Assembly (NCBI GenBank): GCA_023457255.1
Contig: JAEWMB010000026.1
Location: 268,602-332,601, forward strand
Source: Bacillota bacterium
GTDB taxonomy: Bacteria > Bacillota > Clostridia > Lachnospirales > Lachnospiraceae
Direction of reading: 5' to 3'
DNA: 64,000 nt
Shown here one piece after another: positions 8,314 to 17,844 of the stretch. A program made the position numbers and the translations under genes. The notes under the pieces were generated by a model. The model did not search any database. It was not told the DNA's origin and saw only the letters and a list, made by a program, of their open reading frames with translations. The first letter of the stretch is position 1. The number at the start of each line of letters is the position of its first letter.

Positions 8314-9090
8314 ATGAATAATTTAATTGTTGAAAAACAAAAATTTAAAACTCTGCAAGAAATGTTTTCGATTAACAATGATTTTCAAATTATTGCGGGA
8401 CCTTGTTCTATTGAAAGTGAAAAACAGATGGATATTGTCGCAAACAAAATTAAGGAACTAAAAATTAACTTTATACGTGGAGGAGCATATAAACCTAGAA
8501 CATCTCCCTATGATTTCCAAGGATTAGGACAAGATGGTTTGTCTATATTAAATCTCATACGAATTAAATATAATTTAATTACTGTTTCTGAAATAATGGA
8601 TATTAGAGATATAGAAATACTAATAGATAATATTGATGTTATACAGGTTGGTTCAAGAAATATGACTAACTTTTCATTACTTAAAGAACTAGGTAATACA
8701 AATAAACCAATTTTATTAAAACGGGGATTGATGTCTACAATTAATGAGTTTCTTTATGCTGCTGAATACATTGCGGTGGGGGGAAATGAGAATATAGTAA
8801 TGTGCGAAAGAGGGATAAGGACATTTGAAAATGCAACAAGAAACACTTTGGATTTAGCATGTGTAGCTATTTTAAAGGAAAAAACATCTTTGCCAGTTAT
8901 AGTTGACTTAAGTCATTCATTAGGACGGAAAGATATAGTAGTTCAAATGGCAAAAGCAAGTAAAGCATGTGGTGCAGATGGAATAATGATAGAAACGCAT
9001 AATTGTCCGGTAAATGCATTGTCAGATAGCAAGCAACAATTGTCTTTAGATGAATTTGAAAAGTTAGTGTATGAAATTAAGGCGTATTGA
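8314..9090 (+). CDS. 3-deoxy-7-phosphoheptulonate (DAHP) synthase, AroF/KDO8P-like subtype
   Basis: It joins phosphoenolpyruvate and erythrose 4-phosphate, the first step of the shikimate pathway. IAGPCSIES, GGAYKPRTSPYDFQG and VDLSHSLGRKD are diagnostic of the short type I-beta enzymes without a regulatory domain. At 258 residues it lacks the N-terminal ACT- or ferredoxin-like domain that gives feedback control in many homologues. A feedback-insensitive copy inside a cluster usually raises chorismate or prephenate supply; the neighbours that could use it are the U32 pair and the dehydratase genes just downstream. Confidence 0.9.
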   Translation: MNNLIVEKQKFKTLQEMFSINNDFQIIAGPCSIESEKQMDIVANKIKELKINFIRGGAYKPRTSPYDFQGLGQDGLSILNLIRIKYNLITVSEIMDIRDIEILIDNIDVIQVGSRNMTNFSLLKELGNTNKPILLKRGLMSTINEFLYAAEYIAVGGNENIVMCERGIRTFENATRNTLDLACVAILKEKTSLPVIVDLSHSLGRKDIVVQMAKASKACGADGIMIETHNCPVNALSDSKQQLSLDEFEKLVYEIKAY

Positions 9091-9178
9091 AATTTGTATT
9101 TTTAAACAGCAGTACACATATTAAAATATGGAATATAAGTGTGCATGTAAATATTAATTATGAAAGAGAGATAAAAAT

Positions 9179-10531
9179 ATGAAGTATGAAGTTTTAAAAA
9201 ATCCATCAATCTTTTATTGTTTTATAGAGGATATTGATGTAAGAACATTATACGTTGAAGATAACATGATAACATTTGAATGTTGTGAAAATCTAGACAT
9301 TATTGGTACGGTAAGGATAGCGGTTTTAAATTTACAAAGCTTTGAATATGAAGAAGTGATTTTTAACAATTGTATAATATTGGATAGCGGTGAATTCGAG
9401 TTTAAAAATGTGTACAAAATAAAAATTGGAAACGAAGATAAAGAGAAAATTGAGAAAATGCACAATTTATTGGATCAGATTTACAATGTAGAAAACATTT
9501 TTAATGAAACATATAATGGAAAGAATGATTTGTTGAAAAGTAAGAAGAAAAATATGGAGCATTATTCATATGAAGATGATAAGTTGATATGCAAGAACAT
9601 AGAAGAACAAATTGAATACTGGTTTGATTTCCCAAAGAGCAATGTGACTTTACCAGATAATGTAACATTAGCATTTGTAGCTAGTGAATATAAAATCTAT
9701 CAAAATATTGTGAACAGTAGTTTCCATCACGAATTACAAAATGGTTTAAAAAAATTAAATATGGATAATATTGGATTGTTCAAGAAAGAAATTAATCATG
9801 TTTACATAGGAAGTGATTACTGTAGTAATCTGTTTCCAAACGATAAATTATTAATTCGACTTATAAATCAAGCATATGATGAAAATTTGAGTATGACAAT
9901 TTGTTATCCACCTTTAGTGCAGATGAGGTTAGAACAGGTAAAAGAATCATTAAGAATTATAGACGAATTCTGTCAAAGGGAAAATACGACAGTGGAGTTA
10001 GCAATAAATGACTGGGGAATGCTTCAACTATTAAAAGAAGAAAATCTAAATTCTTTTGATTTAATTTTAGGAAGATTACTAAATAAGCGTAAAAAAGACC
10101 CTCGTATGGAACACCGTATGGGATATAAAAAATATAAAGAGTGGTTTGGGATTAATAACTTATGCTCGGAACCTTTTAGAAAAATTACTGACACATATCA
10201 AATATCAAGATATGAATTTGAAACAACGCAGTTTATTAATGAAATTCCAACGGGAAATCATACGTTACATTTTCCGTTTTATCAAACCAATACAGCATCT
10301 AACTGTTTAATTTATGCTAACTGTAAAAATAAGTCAGCTCTACAACAAGAGTATCCAGAAAACTGTCCACATTATTGCAGCGAATTCTATTTTAGTTTCC
10401 CAAAACATTTGGATGTTATTGGGAAGAACAATAGTTTATTTGGCTTTGATAAAAAGATATTCAAAGATCAAGAAATAATAGACGAGTATATAAAACGGGG
10501 TATTGATCGCTTTGCTTACACACCGCTATAG
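9179..10531 (+). CDS. U32-peptidase-related Fe-S protein (UbiV-like partner)
   Basis: The first 130 residues are unrecognised and helical/beta mixed. From about residue 160 the protein has the U32-type barrel pattern (HVYIGSDYCSN, later VELAINDWGML and LILGRLLNKRKKDPR). The C-terminal part has clustered cysteines (CLIYANC, then CPHYC) suited to a [4Fe-4S] cluster. Together with the next gene it recalls UbiU/UbiV, a heterodimer of U32-family proteins that hydroxylates rings without oxygen using prephenate. The resemblance is by eye and at fold level only. The 150-residue N-terminal extension is not found in UbiV. Confidence 0.5.
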   Translation: MKYEVLKNPSIFYCFIEDIDVRTLYVEDNMITFECCENLDIIGTVRIAVLNLQSFEYEEVIFNNCIILDSGEFEFKNVYKIKIGNEDKEKIEKMHNLLDQIYNVENIFNETYNGKNDLLKSKKKNMEHYSYEDDKLICKNIEEQIEYWFDFPKSNVTLPDNVTLAFVASEYKIYQNIVNSSFHHELQNGLKKLNMDNIGLFKKEINHVYIGSDYCSNLFPNDKLLIRLINQAYDENLSMTICYPPLVQMRLEQVKESLRIIDEFCQRENTTVELAINDWGMLQLLKEENLNSFDLILGRLLNKRKKDPRMEHRMGYKKYKEWFGINNLCSEPFRKITDTYQISRYEFETTQFINEIPTGNHTLHFPFYQTNTASNCLIYANCKNKSALQQEYPENCPHYCSEFYFSFPKHLDVIGKNNSLFGFDKKIFKDQEIIDEYIKRGIDRFAYTPL

Positions 10532-10566
10532 AATCCACTTAAATATTAGAAAAGAGGTAGAAAAGA

Positions 10567-11541
10567 ATGAAAATTTTAGCTCCTTTATCGCAAGTTGATA
10601 ATTATATTCCATTAGTAGAAGCCGGTGCTGATGAGTTTTTTGCAGGCGTTTTTCCATATGAATGGATTAAAAAATATAATGCGGTTTTTCCGATTAATAG
10701 AAGAGAATATATATTTGGTAATTGTAATTTTTCTTCGCTTTCATCTATGAAGACGTTAGGTAAAATGATTGAAAAGTATGGCATTTCTGTCAAGATTGCG
10801 TTTAACTCACATTATTATCTACAAGAACAGTATCCTATGCTTGTAGATGTTATTAAGCAACTTATGAGTTTGGGATTTACTACATTTATTATATCAGATA
10901 TTGCACTTATTAGCTTTCTTAGAGAACATGGAATTGATTGTACCATACATTTAAGTGGTGAATTACAAGTATTAAGTGAATACTCACTTAGATTTCTAAA
11001 CCAATACAAAGTTGAAAGATTAGTTTTTCCAAGACGCGCAAGAATGAGTGATATCGAACAGATAATAAAATTTGCGGGTGAACCAAATCAAGAATTTGAG
11101 GCATTTATGTTAAACAGTTTTTGTCCGTTTGATGGTGCATTTTGTAATGCTGTCCATTGTGATGAAATTAAGCATTTATGTTGGGTAAAAGCAGCTATGG
11201 GTACATATGGTGAAGTTTCAGACCACTTCAAGACAGTTAAAGAGAATATACCACAATATTTGCAGTCAATGCAATATAGTGATGAACATACAGGTGATGG
11301 TGGTTGTGAAGGCTGTGGACTATGTGCAATGAAAGAATTGGAGAGAATAGGGATAACAAACTTAAAAGTCGTTGGTAGAGGAGTTCCATTAGAGGATATT
11401 GTTCGTGATATTAAAATGGTACGTGATGTTATCATTATGTCTAAAGAAATTGACGATAATTATACATTTTCTAAGGCTGTTAAGGATAAATACTTTAATG
11501 GTGATTGTTCTAAAAGATTATGTTATTATCCTAAAGATTGA
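10567..11541 (+). CDS. U32-family protein (UbiU/YegQ-like)
   Basis: The start LAPLSQVDNYIPLVEAGADEFF is the U32 N-terminal pattern, and GITNLKVVGRG near residue 265 matches the family KxxGR motif. Cysteines at FCPFDGAFC, CWVK and GGCEGCGLC can ligate an iron-sulfur cluster as in UbiU and RlhA. These proteins are mostly anaerobic hydroxylases rather than peptidases. It follows the UbiV-like gene by 35 bases, so the two likely act as a pair. In this strict-anaerobe context it would offer oxygen-free hydroxylation of an aromatic or carrier-bound intermediate; the substrate is unknown. Confidence 0.65.
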   Translation: MKILAPLSQVDNYIPLVEAGADEFFAGVFPYEWIKKYNAVFPINRREYIFGNCNFSSLSSMKTLGKMIEKYGISVKIAFNSHYYLQEQYPMLVDVIKQLMSLGFTTFIISDIALISFLREHGIDCTIHLSGELQVLSEYSLRFLNQYKVERLVFPRRARMSDIEQIIKFAGEPNQEFEAFMLNSFCPFDGAFCNAVHCDEIKHLCWVKAAMGTYGEVSDHFKTVKENIPQYLQSMQYSDEHTGDGGCEGCGLCAMKELERIGITNLKVVGRGVPLEDIVRDIKMVRDVIIMSKEIDDNYTFSKAVKDKYFNGDCSKRLCYYPKD

Positions 11542-11573
11542 TATTAGTATGTAGCAAACTAGGAGGATTGGAA

Positions 11574-12362
11574 ATGTTATATGCAGGAATTGATATAGGC
11601 TCACAATCAACTGAATTCGTTATTATTGATGATAACAAGGAATTAGTTAGTTATTCAATTATTCCAACTGGAGCAGTACATTCAGAAGCAGCATCAAAAG
11701 CATTAGAAGAAGCATGTGAAAATGCTAATTGTAATATAGAAGATATAGGTTATATAGTAAGTACGGGATATGGAAGAAAAAATGTAACATTGGCGAATAA
11801 GAATGTTACTGAAATTACATGCCATGTAAAAGGTGCCTTTCACCTTAATCCTAACATAAGAACAATTTTAGACATTGGAGGGCAAGATAGTAAGGTTATT
11901 AAAGTTGGTGCTGATGGAAGTGTTTTGGATTTTATAATGAATGAAAAATGTGCAGCCGGTACAGGTCGGTTTTTAGAAACTATAGCTAGGGTATTGGATG
12001 TTGATTTAAATGATATGGGATTAATGTCACTTGATTCTCAAAGAGATATAAAACTAAGTAGTACATGTACTGTTTTTGCTGAGTCTGAAGTAATATCAAA
12101 GATAGCAGAAGGTATAGAGATTGTAGATATCTTGAAAGGCGTACATGGAAGCATTTGTGATCGGGCAATTTCAATGTTAGAGAAAGTAGGAATAGAAGAA
12201 TCTCTAGCTATGACTGGGGGCGTAGCAAAAAACATTGGTGTAATCAATATTCTTTCTAAGAAATTGGGAGTGGATGTTTTTGTATCAAATGAACCACAGA
12301 TAATAGGCGCGTTAGGTGCTGCAATATTTGCATACGAGATGAATAAAAAGGAATTAAAGTAG
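11574..12362 (+). CDS. 2-hydroxyacyl-CoA dehydratase activase (HgdC/BadF/BadG ATPase family)
   Basis: An ASKHA-fold ATPase that injects one high-energy electron into a partner enzyme. Motifs are GIDIGSQSTE near the start, DIGGQDSK, and the two cluster cysteines Cys126 (KCAAGTGRF) and Cys165 (STCTVFAES), spaced as in HgdC, where a [4Fe-4S] cluster bridges a homodimer. At 262 residues it is of normal length. I take the ATG at 11574, seven bases after AGGAGG, rather than upstream in-frame codons that overlap the previous gene. It is followed by the two subunits it should activate. Confidence 0.9.
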   Translation: MLYAGIDIGSQSTEFVIIDDNKELVSYSIIPTGAVHSEAASKALEEACENANCNIEDIGYIVSTGYGRKNVTLANKNVTEITCHVKGAFHLNPNIRTILDIGGQDSKVIKVGADGSVLDFIMNEKCAAGTGRFLETIARVLDVDLNDMGLMSLDSQRDIKLSSTCTVFAESEVISKIAEGIEIVDILKGVHGSICDRAISMLEKVGIEESLAMTGGVAKNIGVINILSKKLGVDVFVSNEPQIIGALGAAIFAYEMNKKELK

Positions 12363-12400
12363 ATTCCCATAAATTATAAGAATTTAGCTGGAGAAAAAGA

Positions 12401-13435
12401 ATGATTGAGAAAGATATAATAGCAATTTTATGTAGTTATATACCAGTTGAGATAATTGATGCTGCAGGATTTACCTATGAACGTATTTTTGATAACAGTG
12501 ATGATATCAGTCCTAAAATTAGAAGTATATTTCCAACGTATATGTGTTCATATGCAAGTAGCTGCCTAAATAAGTTATGCAATGATTCAAATAATTATGA
12601 AGCAGTAATTTTTACGAATTCTTGTCATCCAATGGAAGGTGTTTATGAAAGCTTAGAAAAATTACAAAGAGATATAAGAAAATTTATGCTTAATGTTCCA
12701 AGAAGTCAGGATGACGAGGCAGTGGATTATTTTGGCATGGAATTGAAACGACTGATTGACTACTTTCAAGAAAACTTTTGTGTGAGTATTACGTCAGATG
12801 ATTTAAAAAAGTCTGTAAAAAAATTTAATAATAAAAGGACAGTACATAATAAATTAAACGAGTTAATTCAGAACAAAGAGATAGTTTTAACTGCGAAAGA
12901 AACCAATTCGTTAAATAAATGTTACCTAGAGAATGAATGTGATTACGAAAAAAAGGTTCAAGCAATTATAGATTCTAAAGAGGAAAGAAATACCGATTTT
13001 ACGTTACCAAGAATTATGCTCTCAGGAAATATATGCATACCAAGAGACATTCTAGAAGTTATTGAAGAGTATAAAGGAAATGTAGTACTCTGCAATAATT
13101 GTGATGGGTATCGTTCATTGACTAATTGCATTAATGAAGATGGAGATGTTCTTCAGAATATTTCAAGAGCATATTTGAACAAGCCAGCTTGTCTTCATTG
13201 TAAGAACATTGATTTAAAATTGAAACAATTTGAAAAATATTTAGATGATTATGATATTAATGGAGTGATATTTTCAGTTATGAAGTTTTGTACAGATCAA
13301 ACATATTGGATGGTTAACGTTGAAAAATTATTAAAAGAAAAGGGAATTCCATTTTTATTCATTGACTCCGATTATTATTCAAAATCAAGTGGGCAAGTAC
13401 ATACTAGAATACAAGCATTTTTAGAAAATCTTTAA
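12401..13435 (+). CDS. 2-hydroxyacyl-CoA dehydratase / benzoyl-CoA reductase family subunit (1)
   Basis: It has the family pattern near the N-terminus (YIPVEIIDAAGF, then CSYASSC and NSCHPMEG) and the LNVPRSQDDEAVDYF region. Conserved cysteines fit ligation of the [4Fe-4S] cluster of these ketyl-radical enzymes. Members either dehydrate 2-hydroxyacyl-CoAs (lactate, phenyllactate, hydroxyglutarate) or reduce benzoyl-CoA. The sequence does not let me choose. Genes for the activase (upstream) and the second subunit (11 bases downstream) complete the set. Confidence 0.85.
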   Translation: MIEKDIIAILCSYIPVEIIDAAGFTYERIFDNSDDISPKIRSIFPTYMCSYASSCLNKLCNDSNNYEAVIFTNSCHPMEGVYESLEKLQRDIRKFMLNVPRSQDDEAVDYFGMELKRLIDYFQENFCVSITSDDLKKSVKKFNNKRTVHNKLNELIQNKEIVLTAKETNSLNKCYLENECDYEKKVQAIIDSKEERNTDFTLPRIMLSGNICIPRDILEVIEEYKGNVVLCNNCDGYRSLTNCINEDGDVLQNISRAYLNKPACLHCKNIDLKLKQFEKYLDDYDINGVIFSVMKFCTDQTYWMVNVEKLLKEKGIPFLFIDSDYYSKSSGQVHTRIQAFLENL

Positions 13436-13446
13436 GGAGGGCAGAA

Positions 13447-14652
13447 ATGGAAGAAAATACGACAAGCTTTCGTCCTGGATATTACTATGAAGGGTTTTAT
13501 TTGGACTATATTGAGTACATAAATAAGTATTATAAAAAAGCATTACAAAATCCGGATAAATGCGTATTTATAGATAGTGGAGTTCCGTCTGAAATGATTA
13601 TGGCAACTGGACTATTACCGATTATGATAGAAATAATACCTACGTTATTAAAGAATGTTGATGAGCAGAATGGTGTCATCGCATCGAGCGAGAACTTTTT
13701 CTTCAATACTGGTACTTGTAGCTTTAGCAGATTTGCATTACCTGCTTTTGAAAAAGGTTATATACCTCTTCCAAAAGCATTTGTATCAACAACGGTTTGT
13801 AATGATATGTGTAACAATATTGCTATGTTGGCTCATAAATATAATATTCCATATTTCTGTATAGATGTTCCATATAATAATGATGAGAAAGCAGTTTCCT
13901 ATTTAGCTCATCAATACGAAAAATTATTTGAATTCTTAAAAGGTGTTTCAGGTGAAGATATTGAAGCTAACTTAGTCCATGAGGTTCTCAAAAATTCTGA
14001 AGATTCTTTGGTCTACATGAAACAGGCGTTAGATATGAGAAAAAATAAGCCAGCTTTAATGTATGGAGGACCAATGCTAAAGCTAAGAAATATAAATTTC
14101 TTGAGAGGTAGCAAAGAAACATTGGAAATATCGAAAATGTTTTACGAAATGATGGATTTCAGAAAGAAAAATAACATTACCCCAATAACAAATGAAAAAG
14201 TTAGGTTACTTTGGGATGGAAGTGGACCTGTTTTCGCTGGTGACTTTTTAAAAAAGATAGAAAATGAGATGGGGGCAATTATCGTAGCAGATCCAATGTG
14301 CTGCTTTTCATATTTGGAAAATTATGTGGATGATAAAGATGTTTTTACAAACCTTTCACGTAGCTTATTAAGTAATCCACTTGGTCGTAATAATGGTGCG
14401 TTACTTGTTGAAAGGGCTAAAGAATATCATGCAGACGGTGTTATTCATTTTGGCCAATTAAATTGTAATGTTATTAATTCAAAAACCTGGATTCTAAAGC
14501 AGGAATTGAATGAAGCAGGAATCCCATTTTTAGAGTTAACATGTGACCTTGTAGATAAAAGAAATTTTGGTATCGAGCAATTGTATACACGTATCGAAGC
14601 ATTTATTGAGATGCTGACACAGGAGAGGGGAGTAGTTTTTGAGTCAAGATAA
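13447..14652 (+). CDS. 2-hydroxyacyl-CoA dehydratase / benzoyl-CoA reductase family subunit (2)
   Basis: The same fold as the preceding gene, with a longer form: CVFIDSGVPSEMIMATGLLP, TGTCSFSRF, STTVCNDMC and YFCIDVPYNNDEKAV. The strong SD is AAGGAGGG. Together with the upstream subunit it should form the electron-accepting heterodimer. Its end overlaps the TTG start of the NRPS gene by 14 bases, indicating translational coupling. The tight link of a dehydratase system to an NRPS suggests it makes or alters a building block, perhaps an enoyl or dearomatised acyl group; no partner CoA-transferase or ligase is seen. Confidence 0.85.
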   Translation: MEENTTSFRPGYYYEGFYLDYIEYINKYYKKALQNPDKCVFIDSGVPSEMIMATGLLPIMIEIIPTLLKNVDEQNGVIASSENFFFNTGTCSFSRFALPAFEKGYIPLPKAFVSTTVCNDMCNNIAMLAHKYNIPYFCIDVPYNNDEKAVSYLAHQYEKLFEFLKGVSGEDIEANLVHEVLKNSEDSLVYMKQALDMRKNKPALMYGGPMLKLRNINFLRGSKETLEISKMFYEMMDFRKKNNITPITNEKVRLLWDGSGPVFAGDFLKKIENEMGAIIVADPMCCFSYLENYVDDKDVFTNLSRSLLSNPLGRNNGALLVERAKEYHADGVIHFGQLNCNVINSKTWILKQELNEAGIPFLELTCDLVDKRNFGIEQLYTRIEAFIEMLTQERGVVFESR

Positions 14653-17600
14653 AAAAATAAATAAACAAGATGTAGAAAATATACTTCCATTAACACCCTT
14701 ACAGCAAGGAATGCTTTTTCATTATTTGAAAGAGAATAAAAGTGTAGTTTATTTTGAACAGTTATCTTTGCATCTAGCTGGTAATGTCAACATTGATTTA
14801 TTTAGGGAAGCTTGGAAGGTTGTTGCTATACAAAATGAAGTGCTTCGAACTGTGTTTCGCTGGGACCATCTTGCAGAACCAGTGCAAATAGTATTGAAAT
14901 CAAAGGAGCCTAATATTAAAGTTTATGATTTCTTTGAACTTTCGGAAGCAGATGCAATGAAGCAAATCAATGAGTTTAAAGAAGAAGATAAGAGACAAGG
15001 AATAAATTTAGAAGAGGAACTGTGGAGAGTGAATATATTTCATATAAATTCTTCTCACTGTATCATGCTAATTACAAATCATCATATTATTTATGATGGC
15101 TGGAGTAATGGAATCATTTTGAAAGAGTTGTTCGCTACATACAATAATCTGTGCACAGGTAATGCGATAAATTATAAACAGAAAACAAAATATGTTAATT
15201 ATATAAAATTGCTAAAGTCAAAAGATAAAGAGCAAGGGAAAAAATTTTGGAGTCAGTATTTAGAATCTTTTCAAGAAAAAACAATTTTGCCAGAAAAAAA
15301 GCACGATGAGCCTGGGTATGAAGGAAAGAAATATTGTTATGATATTGGCATGGAATTAACACAAAAAATAAATCAATTTGTAAATGAAAATGAAGTAACA
15401 GTGGCTTCCTATTTTTATGCAATGTGGGGAATTTTTTTACAAAAATATAATAGGATTAATAACATTGTATTTGGAATAACATTATCGGGAAGAGCACCTC
15501 AGTTATCTGGCATTGAGGAAATGGTTGGCCTCTTTATTAATACGGTACCACTTCGTGTTACAGTAAATGATGATGACACAGTCATAGATGTTATAAGGCA
15601 GATTAGGTATAATTATAATCAAATTATAGAATATGATTATATGCCTATAGTAGAAATAAAATCCGCCAGTGGGATAAGTACCAGTGAAACTTTGTTTGAT
15701 TCTATTATGGTTGTAGAAACTTATCCTTTAGATAAAGGATTGAAAAATAATGACAATTACTTATCCATAGAAAAGTATGACATGGAAGAAACATCAAACT
15801 TCGATTTGACTTTTGTAGTTGAAACGTTCGGAAATATTAAGTTCAATTTTAATTATAACAGTAAAGTTTTTAGTGTGAATTCATTAGATCGAATTATGAA
15901 TTATTTAGTGACTTTATGTGCAAATATGTTAGACAATTCAATTGCCAAAGTGAAAGATTTAAAAGTTTTATCCAAGGAAAGGGAATACGAATTACAGAAA
16001 GGGATTGAACTAATATATTGCATATACGATAAAGAAAAGACGGTTAATCAGTTATTTGAAGAGCAGGTAGAGAAAAATCCTTATAAAGTTGCAATTGAGT
16101 TTCATAATGAATCCATCACATATGGTGAACTAAATTGTAAAGCGAATAAGTTAGCACGTATTTTGCGAAGAAAAGGTGTTGGTGTCGAAAAGATAGTTGG
16201 CTTATTAGTAAGACGATCTATTAACATGTTTGTTTTAATAATTGCGATTTTAAAAGCGGGAGCAACTTATTTACCAATTGATTTAGAATATCCACCTGAA
16301 AGAAAAAATTATTTATTAAAAGATAGTGATTCATGCTTGTTACTAACGCAGAAAGATTTTATTGATGATATTGACTTTGAAAAAGAAATTCTGGATATCG
16401 ATACAGTTGATTATGATTCTGAAAGTGGAGACAATTTGGAGCGGTTCAATAATGCTTATAATGCTGCATATGTGATTTATACATCTGGCTCAACAGGAAA
16501 ACCAAAAGGAACAGTGGTTGAACATCATAGCGTTCACAATCTAGCAGTTGCCATGTCCGATAGAATAAATTTACATCAATATCAATCAATACTTTGTGTG
16601 ACTACGATAGCTTTTGATATGTCAATAATGGAGACGTTAGTTCCGATTATTATAGGATTAAAAATCGTTTTGGCAGATGAAATACAGCAAAAAGATCCAT
16701 TTGCACTATCAAAACTGATTATTGATAAAAATGTTGAGATATTAGAAACAACTCCGTCAAGAATAAAAATGCTTTTAATTGCTCATAATGCGAAAATTAA
16801 TTCGTGCTTCGAAAAAATAAAGCTCTTTCTTATAGGAGGAGAAAGCATGGATGAGCAAATAGTGAATTCGATATTTAAGCACAGTCAAGGTATCTTGTAC
16901 AACATGTATGGTCCTACTGAGACGACCGTATGGTCTACAGCAGCTAAAATAACGAATGGGAAGGAAATAAATATTGGAACACCTATTGCAAATACCTATG
17001 TTTATATTCTTGACGAAGAAGGGAACATTGTTCCACCAGGTTTTACAGGTGAAATATGTATTAGTGGAGATGGCGTGGCAAGAGGCTATGTGGGTCGTAA
17101 GGAATTAACAGAGAGTAAATTTGTGAAAAACCCATTTCTGGAAAATGAACAAATTTACCACACTGGTGATTTGGGGAGAATTACAAGTGATAATTCCATA
17201 GAATATATAGGACGTCAGGATTTTCAGACTAAAATTCGTGGATTCAGAGTCGAACTTGGTGAAATAGAATCTCGTATGCGTGAAGTAGATAAAATTGATG
17301 CTGCGGTCGTTATTGATAAGAAGAATAAGGACGGCGTTAATTCACTATATGCATATTTTGAAGCAAAGGAAAAAATTGATATAAAGGATTTGAGAGAACA
17401 GCTTGCGACTAAATTGCCAGATTACATGATTCCATCCTATATTGCTCAGATTCCACAAATTCCATTAACAATCAATCTAAAAGTTAATCGAAAGAGTTTA
17501 CCAGACATCAGTGAATCTATCGAGACGGGAATTGCATTTGAGGAACCTAGAAATGAAGTAGAAAAAGAAGTATTAAAAATATGGACAAGTATTTTGGAAG

Positions 17601-17836
17601 TTAAGGGAATGGGTATAAATGATGACTTTTACCAACTTGGTGGAAACTCCATCTTACTTATAAAATTGTTTTCTTCTTTAAATAAAAAGTATTCTACTGG
17701 ATTGACTGTTCAGGAACTATTTGACAATCGCACAATAAAAAAGCAAGCTGAGATTTTAGGTAAGAAGTTACAACCTCAGGATGAAAGCGTAAAAGAGCAA
17801 GAAGAGATTCATAAAATTACTTTGGGAAGAAGGTAG
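14639..17836 (+). CDS. NRPS A: C-A-T single module
   Basis: Start TTG at 14639, just after AGGAGAGGGG, inside the end of the previous gene. Domains: condensation (about 15-440, HHIIYDG at 148-154), adenylation (about 462-960, YTSGSTGKPKG from residue 614, NMYGPTETT), carrier (Ser1004 in GGNS). A hand-read specificity code against GrsA gives D-M-M-E-L-G-M-V-W-(K), which I cannot assign; the acidic residue at the fourth place might suit a basic side chain. No epimerase or thioesterase. The leading C domain means it extends a chain delivered by another protein, possibly NRPS C. Confidence 0.9.
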   Translation: MSQDKKINKQDVENILPLTPLQQGMLFHYLKENKSVVYFEQLSLHLAGNVNIDLFREAWKVVAIQNEVLRTVFRWDHLAEPVQIVLKSKEPNIKVYDFFELSEADAMKQINEFKEEDKRQGINLEEELWRVNIFHINSSHCIMLITNHHIIYDGWSNGIILKELFATYNNLCTGNAINYKQKTKYVNYIKLLKSKDKEQGKKFWSQYLESFQEKTILPEKKHDEPGYEGKKYCYDIGMELTQKINQFVNENEVTVASYFYAMWGIFLQKYNRINNIVFGITLSGRAPQLSGIEEMVGLFINTVPLRVTVNDDDTVIDVIRQIRYNYNQIIEYDYMPIVEIKSASGISTSETLFDSIMVVETYPLDKGLKNNDNYLSIEKYDMEETSNFDLTFVVETFGNIKFNFNYNSKVFSVNSLDRIMNYLVTLCANMLDNSIAKVKDLKVLSKEREYELQKGIELIYCIYDKEKTVNQLFEEQVEKNPYKVAIEFHNESITYGELNCKANKLARILRRKGVGVEKIVGLLVRRSINMFVLIIAILKAGATYLPIDLEYPPERKNYLLKDSDSCLLLTQKDFIDDIDFEKEILDIDTVDYDSESGDNLERFNNAYNAAYVIYTSGSTGKPKGTVVEHHSVHNLAVAMSDRINLHQYQSILCVTTIAFDMSIMETLVPIIIGLKIVLADEIQQKDPFALSKLIIDKNVEILETTPSRIKMLLIAHNAKINSCFEKIKLFLIGGESMDEQIVNSIFKHSQGILYNMYGPTETTVWSTAAKITNGKEINIGTPIANTYVYILDEEGNIVPPGFTGEICISGDGVARGYVGRKELTESKFVKNPFLENEQIYHTGDLGRITSDNSIEYIGRQDFQTKIRGFRVELGEIESRMREVDKIDAAVVIDKKNKDGVNSLYAYFEAKEKIDIKDLREQLATKLPDYMIPSYIAQIPQIPLTINLKVNRKSLPDISESIETGIAFEEPRNEVEKEVLKIWTSILEVKGMGINDDFYQLGGNSILLIKLFSSLNKKYSTGLTVQELFDNRTIKKQAEILGKKLQPQDESVKEQEEIHKITLGRR

Positions 17837-17844
17837 ATTATACA

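Noticed and set aside
12038..12370. Minus-strand frame opposite the activase gene, and similar antisense frames throughout
   Set aside because: They follow the codon pattern of the real gene on the + strand and have no ribosome site or known motif.
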